DNA of 27,402 nucleotides from JANQPA01 sp964628385. Its GTDB lineage: Bacteria > Bacteroidota > Bacteroidia > Chitinophagales > Saprospiraceae. The stretch is taken from the NCBI GenBank assembly GCA_964628385.1, contig CAZVOD010000065.1:1-27402 (forward strand), given 5' to 3'. The position numbers and the translations under genes were made by a program. How positions within the stretch are numbered: the stretch's first letter is position 1; every line of letters begins with the position of its first letter. Under the pieces are notes generated by a model, which worked only from the letters and a program-made list of their open reading frames with translations, was not told the origin of the DNA and ran no database searches. Shown here one piece after another: positions 1 to 7,600 of this stretch.

Positions 1-54
1 AAAAAAATTATAAAAGCCGAATTGAAAAGAACTTTGGAAAAGCAGAAACAATAG
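1..54 (+). CDS. C-terminal end of an unidentified protein (partial)
   Basis: Frame 1 is open from the window edge to a TAG at 52-54 and reads as 17 lysine- and glutamate-rich residues ending LKRTLEKQKQ, a composition typical of a charged C-terminal helix. The gene starts outside the window, so no family can be named. With so few codons, chance openness cannot be excluded. Confidence 0.35.
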   Translation, partial: KKIIKAELKRTLEKQKQ

Positions 55-340
55 TGTAAGAGCACTCCGTAGCTGATAAGTAGTACAGCAATACAGGAGG
101 GCACCAAAGGATGGCCCCCAAAAGGACGTAAGCCTATTGTTATTTGGGAAGACTTAGCGGAATGAATTATTTAGGCGGAGGGATTTCACCCATCTGTCTT
201 TGGATTGGAACCTTTAATTAACATTTCAAAACTACGAATTAATTTTATGTGAATAAATGATTTAGTGGAAATAGAAGATTATTACGCATTTTAGAAAGTC
301 AGGTGTGCAATATTTGGAAGTCGGTAGTCCGTGGTTCTCA
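55..340. other. Non-coding stretch, nothing recognised
   Basis: I see no convincing ORF, RNA gene or strong hairpin here. There is a weak GGGC/GCCC pairing around 99-117 with no T-run after it. The segment separates the partial gene at the left edge from the dyad array upstream of the BlaI-like gene. Confidence 0.5.
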
Positions 341-531
341 GAAATGACATGTCTAGAAATGACATGTACCTAAAATTTAAAGATGACATGTCTAAAAATG
401 TCATCTCCGACTTTTTCTATTGCTCTTTTACAAAGACGAGATAGTACAACTATTCAGGGCTGAAAGGTCATTTGAAGCTTCAATTATATGATATCAAAAA
501 AAGTACATGACATGTCTAGACATGACATGTC
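341..531. promoter_or_regulatory. Array of GACATGTC dyads, candidate operator of the BlaI-like repressor
   Basis: The self-complementary octamer GACATGTC occurs at 346-353, 385-392, 509-516 and 524-531, with a GACATGTA variant at 361-368. Two composite units, 344-367 and 507-530, are 24 bp long, match at 23 of 24 positions, and each carries two octamer dyads 15 bp apart. A middle unit at 381-406 forms a perfect 9-bp inverted repeat, AGATGACAT/ATGTCATCT, with an 8-bp spacer. BlaI/MecI/CopY repressors are known to bind dyads with ACA...TGT half-sites. Assigning these sites to the repressor encoded at 746 is inference from position and half-site type. Confidence 0.6.
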
Positions 532-535
532 TTGG

Positions 536-560
536 GGGAGTAGACTTGTAGCCTACTCCC
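536..560. repeat. Short inverted repeat in the blaI-like leader
   Basis: GGGAGTAG (536-543) pairs perfectly with CTACTCCC (553-560) across a 9-nt loop. It follows directly after the last GACATGTC dyad. No T-tract follows, so it is not a standard intrinsic terminator. It may be an mRNA leader hairpin. The rest of 561-745 shows nothing further that I can assign. Confidence 0.35.
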
Positions 561-745
561 AGACCATTGAGCTAGATAGGAGCCCTAGGAAATGAGAGAT
601 AATAAGTAGGACAGGGCCGGGAAGTAATTGTCTATATAAAAATTATCCCCGGCTGGCTTCCCTCTACCTGGCGGCAGAAGCTGTTGGGTGAAATATTAGC
701 GATCAGGTCGTTAACAAAACGAAAAATTAGTTGTATGTTTATACC

Positions 746-1123
746 ATGATAATGTTAACTGATAAAGAGGAACAAATAATGCAGATACTCTGGCGGCTGG
801 AAAAAGCTTTTGTTCGCGAAATACGTGATGAAATGCAAGAACCTAAGCCGCCTGTAACTACCGTTTCTTCGATTGTACGTAAGCTGGAAGATCGAGGGTT
901 GATAGGCTATGAATCTTTTGGAAAAGCCCACAGGTATTTTCCGGTTTTGGCAAAGGAAGAATATCGAAAATCCAGTTTTAACAAATTATTGAATCAATAT
1001 TTCAAAGGCTCTGCTGAAGAATTACTATCTTTTTTTGTGAAAGAAGAGGCTATGGATATGGAAGAGTTGAATAAATTGTTGGAGAAAATTAAGCAAAGTG
1101 AACAGGGAAAAAAGAAAAATTAA
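746..1123 (+). CDS. BlaI/MecI/CopY-family transcriptional repressor
   Basis: A 125-residue winged-helix regulator. The start of the domain, LTDKEEQIMQILW, and the helix region VTTVSSIVRKLEDRGLI are characteristic of the BlaI/MecI/CopY (Penicillinase_R) family, whose members dimerise through a helical C-terminus and repress their own operon. The frame is open from a TTG at 731, but ATG 746 (or ATG 752) puts the N-terminus where the family starts. Its last codons overlap the GTG start of the next gene by 26 bp, indicating translational coupling. Upstream lies a GACATGTC dyad array that is the natural candidate operator. In the canonical system a BlaR1/MecR1 M56 metalloprotease relieves repression; the coupled neighbour here is not such a protease, so the inducing signal is unknown. 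Family call is firm; target and inducer are inferred. Confidence 0.88.
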   Translation: MIMLTDKEEQIMQILWRLEKAFVREIRDEMQEPKPPVTTVSSIVRKLEDRGLIGYESFGKAHRYFPVLAKEEYRKSSFNKLLNQYFKGSAEELLSFFVKEEAMDMEELNKLLEKIKQSEQGKKKN

Positions 1124-2885
1124 AATATCGGTTAGCGTGCTCATCGTTTTTTTGATCATATTGGGCTACTCCTGTATTTCGGAAGCCAGTACAAAGAGTG
1201 AGCCCGAAGCATTTGAGCAACCGCAGCAAAGACCGATCTACGAGCTTTCTGAATACGTCGTACCTACGGGGTACCATATAGAATGGTCGGACAAAAAGAT
1301 AGAATTATATCAGGATTTGGAATCGCAATATCAGGGCGGCGGAGTGTTAGTTGATCTAAACGAGTTTCTTGAAATTATAAAAAGTCCTATCAGTTTACAT
1401 AGAAAGGGAAAAGAAATACCATTTGAAATTATCAATATTCATCGGCAAAGCTTTGAAGCCGGGCTTCCCAGATTTTGGCAACCCTATCCGGATTTGGTGG
1501 GAAGGCGTCTGGGGCCGAAGGTAATCCGGGAAATTCAGCAAAAGGTAGGCATGGGTAACGGCATACAGATGCGTATGTTTACTCCGATTGATAGTATGGA
1601 TTTTTATGTCTCCCTAAATATTGACGATCCGTTTGCAGATTATAAGCCTGTTATGAAAGTTCGCTCTAACTATTTCTCGCAGGTTTTTGGTTTTCAATTA
1701 ATACAAAAAGAAGACAGACCAGCTATCCTTAGGTTAGATACCACACAGGAATCTACTAAGCATGTACTGGATCTTTACAGAGGCAATTCGGCTTACAAGA
1801 TTCTGCATGTACCTAATTTTTCAACCCGGCGGCGGATGTGGCGAGTGGATTTATTTACCAGTAAGGATATTGCCAAGACTTTATTGGTAGACAATCCCTA
1901 TGATCTGTTGACCTTGCCGGAATACGTTGATTATGCGCCCCGACAGATTGTGATGAAATGGGGCAAGATGGAATCCAGGTTAAACAGCGAGAACTATACG
2001 TATCCATTTTTCCGAAAGAATATCCAGAAAGATTATCAGCTTATTATTGATGGGAAAGAGTTGGAGATCAAAGGGGGACACGTTGTTATAGCAAGTACAG
2101 AAACCAAACCAGAATGCATTATTACGTCTGATTTAAACCATCCGGAGGTAGTTAAGAGACTATTCCGTCTGGGAAAAGGGTTCAGTGTTTACCTTGATAA
2201 GATTGTTGCGGAAGATCAAGAAGGTAATATTTTTCATTTTCCGGAATCTTTTGCTTTTCACATTGAAGAGGGTAAAGAATTTGAGCTGGAATTGTCAGAG
2301 ACTTCTCCGAATACTTCAAAAACTTTTGAGGTAGCTCCTGTACAGTCAGGCGTAAAAATCGAAATGAATGCCATTGCATTAAAGGATTTATTGTCCTTCC
2401 TCCTGGCTGTGGAACCCTCTGATATGTTGTTTAATGGTTTTGAAAAAGATCTGTATTTTGATGTGCTTTTTTCATCTAATACCATAGGTGAGAAGCGTGC
2501 TAAGGAACTAATGCTGACTAAATTACAGCACTATGTACGTTTTGCTATGGAACCGCTTGATAATCAGCCCCTGCTAGTGCTAAAGCTAAATGATAAGAGT
2601 TTACTGGAAAAAGTACAGCATTCCGATGAGGAAAATAAGTACCATTTTTCTGAAGATAAGGGCATCAAAAAGGTACAAATCAGTCAGGTGACACTAGCAG
2701 AATTGGCCAGTCTGATCGCTTACGATATAAATATTCCGGTAGCAGATTTGACCAATCTTAAGGGACAATACGATTTTGAGCTTACATACGAAGATAAAAC
2801 AGATCTAACAAAGCAATTACAACACTACGGTCTGCTTTTGGACTGGTACAGCGATGATGTGAAAATTATGGTATCGAAATTTTAG
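1098..2885 (+). CDS. Membrane-anchored DUF3738-like protein coupled to the BlaI-type repressor
   Basis: A 595-residue protein from a GTG overlapping the repressor gene. Residues about 8-28 form one hydrophobic segment (VSVLIVFLIILGYSC), a signal anchor or a non-canonical lipobox, so the rest should be periplasmic. The C-terminal ~180 residues resemble DUF3738: a first part with MLTKLQHYVRFAMEP, then VTLAELASLIAYDINIPVAD, LKGQYDFEL and GLLLDWYSDDVKIMV, matching the DUF3738 pattern in which a TGLxGxYDF-type turn precedes a final beta strand. In Bacteroidota such domains are often attached to M56 (BlaR1-like) proteins. Here I find no HExxH motif and no multi-helix membrane domain, so the sensor-protease half is missing. 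The middle (about 275-400) may be GldM-like beta domains, but this is uncertain. It could be a periplasmic sensor or simply the target gene of the repressor. Confidence 0.6.
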   Translation: MNREKRKIKISVSVLIVFLIILGYSCISEASTKSEPEAFEQPQQRPIYELSEYVVPTGYHIEWSDKKIELYQDLESQYQGGGVLVDLNEFLEIIKSPISLHRKGKEIPFEIINIHRQSFEAGLPRFWQPYPDLVGRRLGPKVIREIQQKVGMGNGIQMRMFTPIDSMDFYVSLNIDDPFADYKPVMKVRSNYFSQVFGFQLIQKEDRPAILRLDTTQESTKHVLDLYRGNSAYKILHVPNFSTRRRMWRVDLFTSKDIAKTLLVDNPYDLLTLPEYVDYAPRQIVMKWGKMESRLNSENYTYPFFRKNIQKDYQLIIDGKELEIKGGHVVIASTETKPECIITSDLNHPEVVKRLFRLGKGFSVYLDKIVAEDQEGNIFHFPESFAFHIEEGKEFELELSETSPNTSKTFEVAPVQSGVKIEMNAIALKDLLSFLLAVEPSDMLFNGFEKDLYFDVLFSSNTIGEKRAKELMLTKLQHYVRFAMEPLDNQPLLVLKLNDKSLLEKVQHSDEENKYHFSEDKGIKKVQISQVTLAELASLIAYDINIPVADLTNLKGQYDFELTYEDKTDLTKQLQHYGLLLDWYSDDVKIMVSKF

Positions 2886-2900
2886 TTTTGGTAAATAGCA

Positions 2901-2940
2901 GTAATTAGAAGGGCTCACAAGTCTACTTAATGCTAATTAC
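2901..2940. terminator. Possible weak terminator between convergent genes
   Basis: GTAATTAG (2901-2908) is perfectly complementary to CTAATTAC (2933-2940). The loop is long (24 nt) and the stem AT-rich. A T-rich run, GATTTTATTTTT, follows on the + strand. It lies in the 59-bp gap between the convergent DUF3738-like and amidase genes, so a terminator is expected here, but this hairpin would be weak. Confidence 0.3.
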
Positions 2941-2944
2941 GATT

Positions 2945-4603
2945 TTATTTTTCAAGCTTCGGGTGCTCATCTTCCCAGTCTGTAGCATCCTGAAAGGCCT
3001 GAGCCACTTGCACCAGCTCGGCTTCTCCAAATAGTTTTCCGGTAATGGTGATGCTAGTAGGCGTACCATCATTAAAACCATTGGGCATCACTATACATGG
3101 ATGGCCTGTAAAATTAGTAATTCCTAGGCTGGCGCTAGCCCAGGAAGGATTGATATACACATCTACTTCCTGAAACACCTTATCCATTTCCTGTACCAGT
3201 TGCGTACGTTTGCGGTTTGCTTGAATGTACTCAACAGCGGGAATGAAACGAGCTGCTCGAAAAGAGTTGGGCCAGGCCCCACTATTTTGCCTCACTAATA
3301 GATCATCTCCTCCGCTAATGGTCAGGTCATCGAAAGCGGCAGCTGATTCTGCTCCCAGAATAATCCTTATGTTGGGGGCATCGGGCAATTCAACGGGTAC
3401 GAGTTCAAAGCCCAGTTCTTTGAATTTTAGGAGAGCGGCGCTGTCCTGAGCTTTGAAGGCATAATCTCTTTCAAAATCACTTTTCAGGTAGCCTACTTTG
3501 ATGGTCTGCGCCTTGTTTTTGGCATTGTAATTAAATGGTACATCAAAAAGCATAGGATCCTTTTCATCAGGGCCATGAATAGCCTCAAAAACAATGGCAC
3601 AATCCTCAGCGGACCTGCAAATCGGGCCAATCTTATCCATTGACCAAACCAGAGCCATCGCACCATACCTGCTCACTCGGCCATAAGTAGGGCGTAGGCC
3701 GGTAGTACCGCAGCGGGTAGAGGGGGAAACGATAGACCCCAGTGTCTCTGTGCCCAAAGCAAAGGGCAGTAATCCCGCTGCTACTGCTGATGCTGACCCG
3801 GCAGAAGAACCACTGGACCCCTGCTCCGTATTCCAGGGGTTGCGGGTTTTGCCGCCATACCAGACATCCCCCATAGCCAGGGCGCCAAGCGTGAGTTTGG
3901 CTACAAGTACAGCACCCGCCTCGTCCAGTTTTTGGATAACCGTCGCATCATAATCCAGGGTTTGTTCTTTGTAGGGCATAGCTCCCCAAGTGGTCTTATA
4001 ACCGGCAACCGCCAAAAGGTCTTTGGCACCGTAAGGAATACCGTGTAATAGCCCCTTGTAATTGCCGGCCTTTATTTCACGGTCGGCCTGCCGGGCCCGT
4101 TTGATGGCTCGCTCTTCAGTGAGCGTAATTACGCATTCTAATTGCTGGTCATAGGTTTTTAGCCGTTCCAGAAAAAAACGGGTGAGTTCCACCGAGCTGA
4201 TCTGCTGAGTCTTGATCAATTCAGCAAGCTGCCTTACGGTATAAAAAGCAAGGTCTTCTTTATCATCCGGAAGTGCTACCTTCACTTCCCTAAACCTCAC
4301 TTTTTTTTGCTGCTCCTCAAATTGAAAATTGGGCGGTATAGGATTAAATTGCATGGCCGGAACGACTGAGTTATCGATGGGCTCCTCGCGATAAGATTGG
4401 TAGGTGGCTAGGTTCCTTTCCAGGTTGCGGGTCATCTGCTCCAATTCCTGGTCTGTCATTTCTAGGCCTATGATTTTGGCAGCGCTTTGTATATCGGCTT
4501 TTGTGAAAGGTGCATCAATCCATTTACTGGTGAAAGCACCTAGAAAAAAGCTGCCAAGCAGCAATCCAACAAAAAGAGTTCTTTTAGTTATCAGTTTTTT
4601 CAT
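2945..4603 (-). CDS. Amidase-signature (AS) family amidase, membrane-anchored
   Basis: A 552-residue amidase-signature hydrolase. The Ser-cisSer-Lys triad is visible as Lys194 (GIPYGAKDLL), Ser266 (GSSGSSAGSA) and Ser290 (GTETLGSIVSPS); the 24-residue spacing of the two serines agrees with FAAH-type enzymes. AS enzymes cleave amide bonds, and this one is not GatA: it has a basic start plus hydrophobic segment (residues 1-25), then about 90 residues of linker before the catalytic domain, and no gatB/gatC neighbours. It is probably exported and membrane-tethered or released, acting on an extracytoplasmic amide. The gene is divergent from the aspartate kinase gene and monocistronic in appearance. 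Family call is strong; substrate cannot be told from sequence. Confidence 0.9.
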   Translation of the reverse strand: MKKLITKRTLFVGLLLGSFFLGAFTSKWIDAPFTKADIQSAAKIIGLEMTDQELEQMTRNLERNLATYQSYREEPIDNSVVPAMQFNPIPPNFQFEEQQKKVRFREVKVALPDDKEDLAFYTVRQLAELIKTQQISSVELTRFFLERLKTYDQQLECVITLTEERAIKRARQADREIKAGNYKGLLHGIPYGAKDLLAVAGYKTTWGAMPYKEQTLDYDATVIQKLDEAGAVLVAKLTLGALAMGDVWYGGKTRNPWNTEQGSSGSSAGSASAVAAGLLPFALGTETLGSIVSPSTRCGTTGLRPTYGRVSRYGAMALVWSMDKIGPICRSAEDCAIVFEAIHGPDEKDPMLFDVPFNYNAKNKAQTIKVGYLKSDFERDYAFKAQDSAALLKFKELGFELVPVELPDAPNIRIILGAESAAAFDDLTISGGDDLLVRQNSGAWPNSFRAARFIPAVEYIQANRKRTQLVQEMDKVFQEVDVYINPSWASASLGITNFTGHPCIVMPNGFNDGTPTSITITGKLFGEAELVQVAQAFQDATDWEDEHPKLEK

Positions 4604-4717
4604 ACTTTATGATTCAATTTTAGGGATAAGACTTGTTTCAAAAGATTAAAAAGAAAAAATAGAAAAACTTACTGGATAAACTTGTATGGAATCAGATAAA
4701 AATTTTAACAATAAAAA

Positions 4718-6040
4718 ATGACGAAACAGATCAGTGTATTCAAATTTGGAGGCTCTTCCCTGAAGGATGCCCGGGCAGTAAAGAATGTAGGGAAGATTTT
4801 GAGTGCTTACAAGGGCCAGAAGATTTTGGTAGTCGTTTCTGCCATGGGTAAGACAACCAACGCCATGGAAAAAGTAATTAAAGTTTATTACGAAAAATCA
4901 GGTAACCCTCAGGCGATTTTGTACAATATTTACAAACAGCATCTGGATATTTTGGATATTCTATTCCCGGAAGATCATCAGGTTTTTATTGACTTGAAAG
5001 ACCTTTTTAACCAATTTCAGGCCAGGCTGCAAGAACCGCCCCACGATAACTATGATTTTGTATACGATCAGATTATCGGCCTGGGAGAATTAGCCGCTTC
5101 CGTAATTGTATCTCATTACTTGAATCTGATCGATTTGCCAACCCAGCGAGTAGATGCCCGTGAGGTGATCATTACCGATAATATCTACAGGGAAGGGTGG
5201 GTAAAATGGGAAGAAACTTCAAGAAATTGTACCGAAAAAGTTCACCCATTAATAAATGATAGCAGTTTTGTGCTGACTCAGGGATTCATTGGAAGTACCA
5301 AAGAAGGACAAACCACCACGCTGGGTAGAGAAGGGTCAGATTATACTGCGGCCATTTTTTCCTTTTGTCTGGACGCGGAAAGTATGACTATTTGGAAAGA
5401 TGTACCTGGCGTACTCACTGCTGATCCGCGGCTATTCAACAATGTAACCAAGCTGGATCGCTTGTCTTACAAAGAGGCCATCGAAATGACTTATTACGGG
5501 GCAAAGGTGATTCACCCCAAAACCATAAAACCGCTGCAGAATAAAAGCATTCCATTGTTTGTCAGGTCATTTATAGAGCCAGAGGGTACCGGAACGCTGA
5601 TCTCTAACGAGGTAGAAGACACTTATCCGCCAATGGTAGCAGTGGAAACGGATCAGGCGGCGTTACAAATTTCCACTAGGGATTTCTCCTTTGTTGCTGA
5701 GCACCATATCAGCTATTTATTTAATATTATCGCTGAATTGCGGTTGCAGGTCAACTTAATGCAAAATACAGCCATCAGCTTTAGTGTTTGTGTAAACGAT
5801 ATTGACGATAGGGTAGATCGGTTTGCCAAAATGATAGAAAAGGATTTTAAAGTAATGATAGACAGGAATTTGCAGTTGATATCAGTAAGGTATTATCAGC
5901 CGGAAGTACTCAATAACCTGAAACAGGGCAAGATCTTACTGTTGGAATCGATTACTGGCAAAACTGTTCAGATGGTGGTAAAAGATATGCTGGTAGTAGA
6001 TTGGAAACCACAATCCATTTCGGCTGATGCCAGAAGCTGA
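4718..6040 (+). CDS. lysC: Aspartate kinase (monofunctional, ACT-regulated)
   Basis: A 440-residue aspartokinase, which phosphorylates L-aspartate in the first step of lysine, threonine, methionine and diaminopimelate synthesis. The amino-acid-kinase fold shows KFGGSSL at residues 9-15, GLGELAAS at 121-128, TLGREGSDYTAA at 201-212 and the DVPGVLTADPR nucleotide-binding segment near 228-238. Residues from about 310 to the end form the ACT regulatory region that usually mediates end-product feedback. Length fits monofunctional enzymes; no homoserine dehydrogenase domain follows. The stop is two codons upstream of the tilS ATG and in the same frame, so the two are surely co-transcribed. The symbol is the generic one; which amino acid inhibits it is not readable here. 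Confidence 0.95.
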   Translation: MTKQISVFKFGGSSLKDARAVKNVGKILSAYKGQKILVVVSAMGKTTNAMEKVIKVYYEKSGNPQAILYNIYKQHLDILDILFPEDHQVFIDLKDLFNQFQARLQEPPHDNYDFVYDQIIGLGELAASVIVSHYLNLIDLPTQRVDAREVIITDNIYREGWVKWEETSRNCTEKVHPLINDSSFVLTQGFIGSTKEGQTTTLGREGSDYTAAIFSFCLDAESMTIWKDVPGVLTADPRLFNNVTKLDRLSYKEAIEMTYYGAKVIHPKTIKPLQNKSIPLFVRSFIEPEGTGTLISNEVEDTYPPMVAVETDQAALQISTRDFSFVAEHHISYLFNIIAELRLQVNLMQNTAISFSVCVNDIDDRVDRFAKMIEKDFKVMIDRNLQLISVRYYQPEVLNNLKQGKILLLESITGKTVQMVVKDMLVVDWKPQSISADARS

Positions 6041-6046
6041 TTACTT

Positions 6047-7363
6047 ATGAATTCCGTTGTGATGAAATACCGTCAAGAACCTACCTTACTGGCCGTCAGC
6101 GGAGGCCTGGACTCTATGGTGATGGCGCATCTGTACCTGGAGATCGGCAGGGCCTTTGCTGTGGCTCACTGTAATTTTAAACTCAGGGGGAAAGCATCCG
6201 ATGAGGATGAGCTATTTGTGCAGGGATTTTGTAAAAAAAATAACATTCCCTGCTTTACAACTCCTTTTGATACAGAGGCAGTAGCTAAAGCCAGGAAGCA
6301 ATCTATTCAGCTAGTAGCCAGAAATCTAAGGTACGAATGGTTGGAAAGGGTCAGGAAAGAAAACGGCTATGAGTGGATTGCTACTGCTCATCATCTTAAT
6401 GATTCTATAGAAACGGCACTTTATAATTTCGCCAAAGGAACCGGCATCAGAGGACTCAGCGGCATTCCTTTAGAAAACGGGAAAATTATTAGACCCCTGC
6501 TCGATATGACCCGTCGGGAACTGGAAGAGATTCAAAAAAAATCGGCCATTCCATTTCGGGAAGATGCCTCAAATGCAGAGGATAAATACGCCAGAAATAA
6601 AATACGGCATCATATTATCCCCGTATTTCGGGAAATCAATCTCGGCTTGGAAGATACGCTGAAAAAGAACTTTAAGCATATTGATGAGGCAGTGCAGCTC
6701 ATGAGCTGGGCAATAGCTCAGATCAAGCCTGTTATTTCCCAAAACCACAACAATAAATTGCACATTGATATCAAACAACTGGAGCAATTCCCGGCTCCCC
6801 AGACGATTCTCTATGAATTGCTCAAAGATTACCATTTCAATTCTGATCAGGTAGCTCAAATTTGGAGTAGAAGGAATCAGCCTCCCGGAGCTTATTATTA
6901 CAGTTCAACTCATGAATTACTTTTGGATAGGGCAACTTTTCTTTTGCAAATACGTAGGGATAGTCAGAATATAAATGAAGTCTTATGGTTTACATCTGAG
7001 ATGCAAACCAAAAAAGTAGGGGTGTCCGCTTTGTCTGGCAACAGATATCTCGGGCGGCCCGCTTCATTTATTAACAATTCTTACAAGGCCTTTATGGATG
7101 CTGACCTACTGCATTTCCCCCTGAAATTGAGGCACTGGCAAGCCGGCGATACATTCTGTCCCCTCGGAATGAACGGGAAGACCAAAAAAGTACAAGATTT
7201 TTTTACAGACCTTAAGCTGAGCAGAGCAGAAAAAGAAGAGATATGGATTATGGAAAATGGCAATGGTGAAATCTGCTGGATCATTGGGTATCGGTTGGAT
7301 GAACGATATAAGATTACCGAAAAAACCCATGCATACTGGCTTTTCCAATTCGAGGAAGTGTAA
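6047..7363 (+). CDS. tilS: tRNA(Ile)-lysidine synthase
   Basis: A 438-residue PP-loop ATPase that converts the wobble cytidine of the CAU-anticodon tRNA(Ile) to lysidine, so that it reads AUA. The P-loop SGGLDS is at residues 18-23, and the family motif AHHLNDSIET is at 114-123. The C-terminal TilS domain appears as RHWQAGDTFCPLGMNGKTKK followed by VQDFF. Only about 11 residues precede the first beta strand, shorter than usual, but an in-frame stop (the lysC TGA) nine bases upstream rules out an earlier start. The gene is essential in bacteria generally. It is coupled to the aspartate kinase gene and has no clear terminator after it. Confidence 0.96.
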   Translation: MNSVVMKYRQEPTLLAVSGGLDSMVMAHLYLEIGRAFAVAHCNFKLRGKASDEDELFVQGFCKKNNIPCFTTPFDTEAVAKARKQSIQLVARNLRYEWLERVRKENGYEWIATAHHLNDSIETALYNFAKGTGIRGLSGIPLENGKIIRPLLDMTRRELEEIQKKSAIPFREDASNAEDKYARNKIRHHIIPVFREINLGLEDTLKKNFKHIDEAVQLMSWAIAQIKPVISQNHNNKLHIDIKQLEQFPAPQTILYELLKDYHFNSDQVAQIWSRRNQPPGAYYYSSTHELLLDRATFLLQIRRDSQNINEVLWFTSEMQTKKVGVSALSGNRYLGRPASFINNSYKAFMDADLLHFPLKLRHWQAGDTFCPLGMNGKTKKVQDFFTDLKLSRAEKEEIWIMENGNGEICWIIGYRLDERYKITEKTHAYWLFQFEEV

Positions 7364-7417
7364 ATTTGCCCCTGATGCTTTTGCCGACTTATTTAGAAGG
7401 TATTTGTGAATTGCCTC

Positions 7418-7542
7418 TTAGAGCGTTTTTGGAATTTGCTTTTGATGCCGAAAACACATTTGGGATGATGAAAATAAAGCTGAAATTAGCACTATTCTAA
7501 ATGTACTTGCAGGCCAAAGGGTAAGATCCAAACATGCTCTTA
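7418..7542. mobile_element. MITE-like element with a TTA target-site duplication
   Basis: The 119-bp segment 7421-7539 has imperfect terminal inverted repeats. The left end reads GAGCGTTTTTGGAATTTGC; the right end, reverse-complemented, reads GAGCATGTTTGGATCTTAC, identical at 14 of 19 positions. TTA flanks it directly on both sides (7418-7420 and 7540-7542), as expected for a 3-bp duplication. There is no coding capacity. Ends of the GAG...TGTTT type and short TNA duplications occur in IS5-superfamily elements, so a non-autonomous derivative is my inference. It sits between tilS and the Omp28-like gene. Confidence 0.6.
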
Positions 7543-7600
7543 GACTGCGAAATAGTACTCTATGCAATGCCGTATCACTAAATCACTCAATAAAACACAT

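Noticed and set aside
341..531. CRISPR array
   Set aside because: The repeats are short palindromes with irregular spacing (15, 24, 124, 15 bp), with no uniform spacers and no cas genes.
2945..4603. GatA subunit of the tRNA-dependent amidotransferase
   Set aside because: The protein has an N-terminal membrane anchor and long extension, and no gatB or gatC is nearby.
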